DNA from: CAZMGV01 sp964565925
Lineage (GTDB): Bacteria; JAGRBM01; JAHCIT01
Length of the DNA stretch: 64,000 bases
Assembly (NCBI GenBank): GCA_964565925.1
Contig: CAZMGV010000001.1
Span: 310,001-374,000, forward strand
Direction: 5' to 3'
Shown here: positions 62,909 through 64,000 of the stretch, one piece after another
Numbering within the stretch: position 1 is the stretch's first letter
How the letters are laid out: each line of letters starts with the position of its first letter
Translations under genes and position numbers: made by a program
The notes under the pieces: model-generated
The model's input: the letters and a program-made list of their open reading frames with translations, nothing else
The model's database searches: none
What the model was told of the DNA's origin: nothing

Positions 62909-63355
62909 CTATTTCCCGTCGAAGGCGAGCGGGAAGGTGACCTTCGCCTCGCCCTTCTCGACCGGCAGGAACTTCGCCTTCTGGACCTTTTCGAGAATCT
63001 CTTTTTCAAACTCGGGGAACTTCGCGAAATCCGAGGCGACGACTTTCGTCCTGTCCACCGAACCGTCCCGCTTGATCACGAACTCCACCACAAGACGGCC
63101 CGTCGCCTTGGGATTGTCCTTGAGCAGGCGCTTGTGCGCGGTTTCGAACAGCCGGGTATAGCGCCGCATGACCGCGTTCACGGTCGGATAGGTCCGGCTC
63201 TCCTGCGAGGCGGCCTCGCCGGTGACCGAGCCGTGGATACCCTTGCCGGCCCCTTCGATGGCCTTGGGCTTTTCGGGCGCATCGGCACCGTGCGCCGTGA
63301 CGGCGGTGGTGGCAAGCGCGAACGACAGTGCGGCGGCAACAGATTTCAGTTTCAT
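62909..63355 (-). CDS. Periplasmic AgmX/TonB C-terminal domain-like protein
   Basis: The 148-residue protein has a signal peptide (MKLKSVAAALSFALATTAVTAHG) and then the AgmX/PglI or TonB-like C-terminal fold: VMRRYTRLFETAHKRLLKDNPKATGRLVVEFVIKRDGSVDRTKVV, ending KAKFLPVEKGEAKVTFPLAF. The usual N-terminal membrane helix with Pro-rich spacer of TonB is absent, so it is a free periplasmic domain. Such domains occur in myxobacterial motility proteins. Confidence 0.82.
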   Translation of the reverse strand: MKLKSVAAALSFALATTAVTAHGADAPEKPKAIEGAGKGIHGSVTGEAASQESRTYPTVNAVMRRYTRLFETAHKRLLKDNPKATGRLVVEFVIKRDGSVDRTKVVASDFAKFPEFEKEILEKVQKAKFLPVEKGEAKVTFPLAFDGK

Positions 63356-63402
63356 ACGGACGTTTGTACTCCTGCGGACAAGATTATTTCGGATGACCGG
63401 GA

Positions 63403-64000
63403 CTATTCGGGCATCCCCATACCGAGCGACACCTTGCGCCGGATGTCGGTCGCCAGACCGAGCTTTCCGGTGCGGGACGCGGCCAGAGACGCCTTGATAA
63501 ACCGGCCGGTGTAGCTGCGCTCGACGGCGGCGACCTCTTCGGGCGTGCCCGCCGCGACGATCTCGCCGCCCCGGTTGCCGCCCTCGGGGCCCAGATCCAC
63601 CACGTAGTCGGCCGTCTTGATGACATCGAGATTGTGCTCGATCACCAGCACCGTGTTGCCCTCGTTCACCAGCCGGTGAAGCACGTCGAGCAGCTTGTGC
63701 ACGTCGGCGAAATGCAGCCCGGTCGTCGGCTCATCCAGGATATAGAGCGTTTTGCCGGTCGAGCGGCGCGCCAGCTCCCTGGACAGTTTCACACGCTGGG
63801 CCTCGCCGCCCGAGAGCGTCGTCGCCGCCTGTCCGAGCCGGATATAGCCCAGCCCCACGTCCACCAGCGTCTGCAGCACCGAGACGATCCGGGGATAGGC
63901 GCTTAAAAACTCCAGCGCCCGCTCCACCGGCATGTCCAGCACGTCGGCGATGCTCTGCCCCTTGTATTTCACTTCCAGCGTGTCGCGGTTGTACCGGCGG
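63403..64000 (-). CDS. uvrA: Excinuclease ABC subunit UvrA, partial (C-terminal part)
   Basis: The frame runs past the window edge; 199 residues are visible from ...RYNRDTLEVKYKGQSI onwards. It shows the second ABC module: signature LSGGEAQRVKLSRELA, Walker B LYILDEPTTGLH, and VIEHNLDVIKTADYVVDLGPEGG, with PEEVAAVERSYTGRFI near the end. These are invariant in UvrA, the damage-recognition subunit of nucleotide excision repair. The stop is at 63403, 47 bp downstream of the AgmX-like gene's start. Confidence 0.95.
   Translation of the reverse strand, partial: RRYNRDTLEVKYKGQSIADVLDMPVERALEFLSAYPRIVSVLQTLVDVGLGYIRLGQAATTLSGGEAQRVKLSRELARRSTGKTLYILDEPTTGLHFADVHKLLDVLHRLVNEGNTVLVIEHNLDVIKTADYVVDLGPEGGNRGGEIVAAGTPEEVAAVERSYTGRFIKASLAASRTGKLGLATDIRRKVSLGMGMPE

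Overview
The window is 64 kb of GC-rich, densely coding bacterial DNA holding about 50 protein genes, one tRNA-Leu, and no rRNA, IS element, prophage or CRISPR array. The complete type IV pilus block pilMNOPQ behind a small XRE regulator, system II cytochrome c maturation (ResB/CcsA), tripartite metal pumps, secretin, TolC and OPX-type outer-membrane machinery, and a RoxA-like dihaem cytochrome point to a diderm of the old Deltaproteobacteria type (Myxococcota, Desulfobacterota or a related candidate group). The genus cannot be read from the sequence.

Layout. 1-2.8 kb (-): a TPR protein (cut by the window edge) and a membrane-anchored pentapeptide-repeat protein. 2.9-12.7 kb (+): an exopolysaccharide export and polymerisation operon (duplicated secreted protein, outer-membrane barrel, short OPX/Wza protein, Wzz-BY-kinase, Wzy-like polymerase with TPRs), followed by a COG2509 flavoprotein. 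12.8-14.8 kb (-): groES-groEL. 15.0-20.8 kb (-): a CzcCBA-type efflux system. 21.1-22.3 kb (+): dxr, apparently with a CTG start. 22.3-26.2 kb (-): DUF58 protein, membrane protein, RadC, PlsC acyltransferase. 26.4-28.3 kb (+): DoxX protein, tRNA-Leu(CAA), diguanylate cyclase.

28.3-38.3 kb is the most unusual stretch: an SDR, CcsA and ResB, a RoxA/MauG-like dihaem c-type cytochrome, a divergent TetR regulator, a small coiled-coil protein, and an adjacent aminoglycoside-phosphotransferase-fold kinase and acyl-CoA-dehydrogenase-fold pair resembling LvaA/LvaC (ACAD10/11). Related AT-rich AGTAAT half-sites occur in the putative promoters of the SDR, the cytochrome and tetR. A working hypothesis is an isoprenoid or lipid oxidative-cleavage module: cytochrome-based C=C cleavage, dedicated cytochrome maturation, then processing of oxo/hydroxy-acyl-CoA products.

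38.4-45.4 kb (-): a CusCBA-type Cu/Ag efflux operon headed by a secreted Cys/His-rich small protein; its CusA carries a Gly/Ser/Met-rich insertion beside a metal-relay methionine. 45.6-48.9 kb (-): recG and a glycerophosphodiester phosphodiesterase. 49.1-53.7 kb (+): TetR, TolC, membrane-fusion protein, ABC ATPase and a conserved small protein, with no permease. 53.8-60.4 kb (-): a lipoprotein and xre-pilMNOPQ. 60.8-62.9 kb (+): a membrane TPR protein. 62.9-64 kb (-): a TonB/AgmX-like protein and the 3' part of uvrA.
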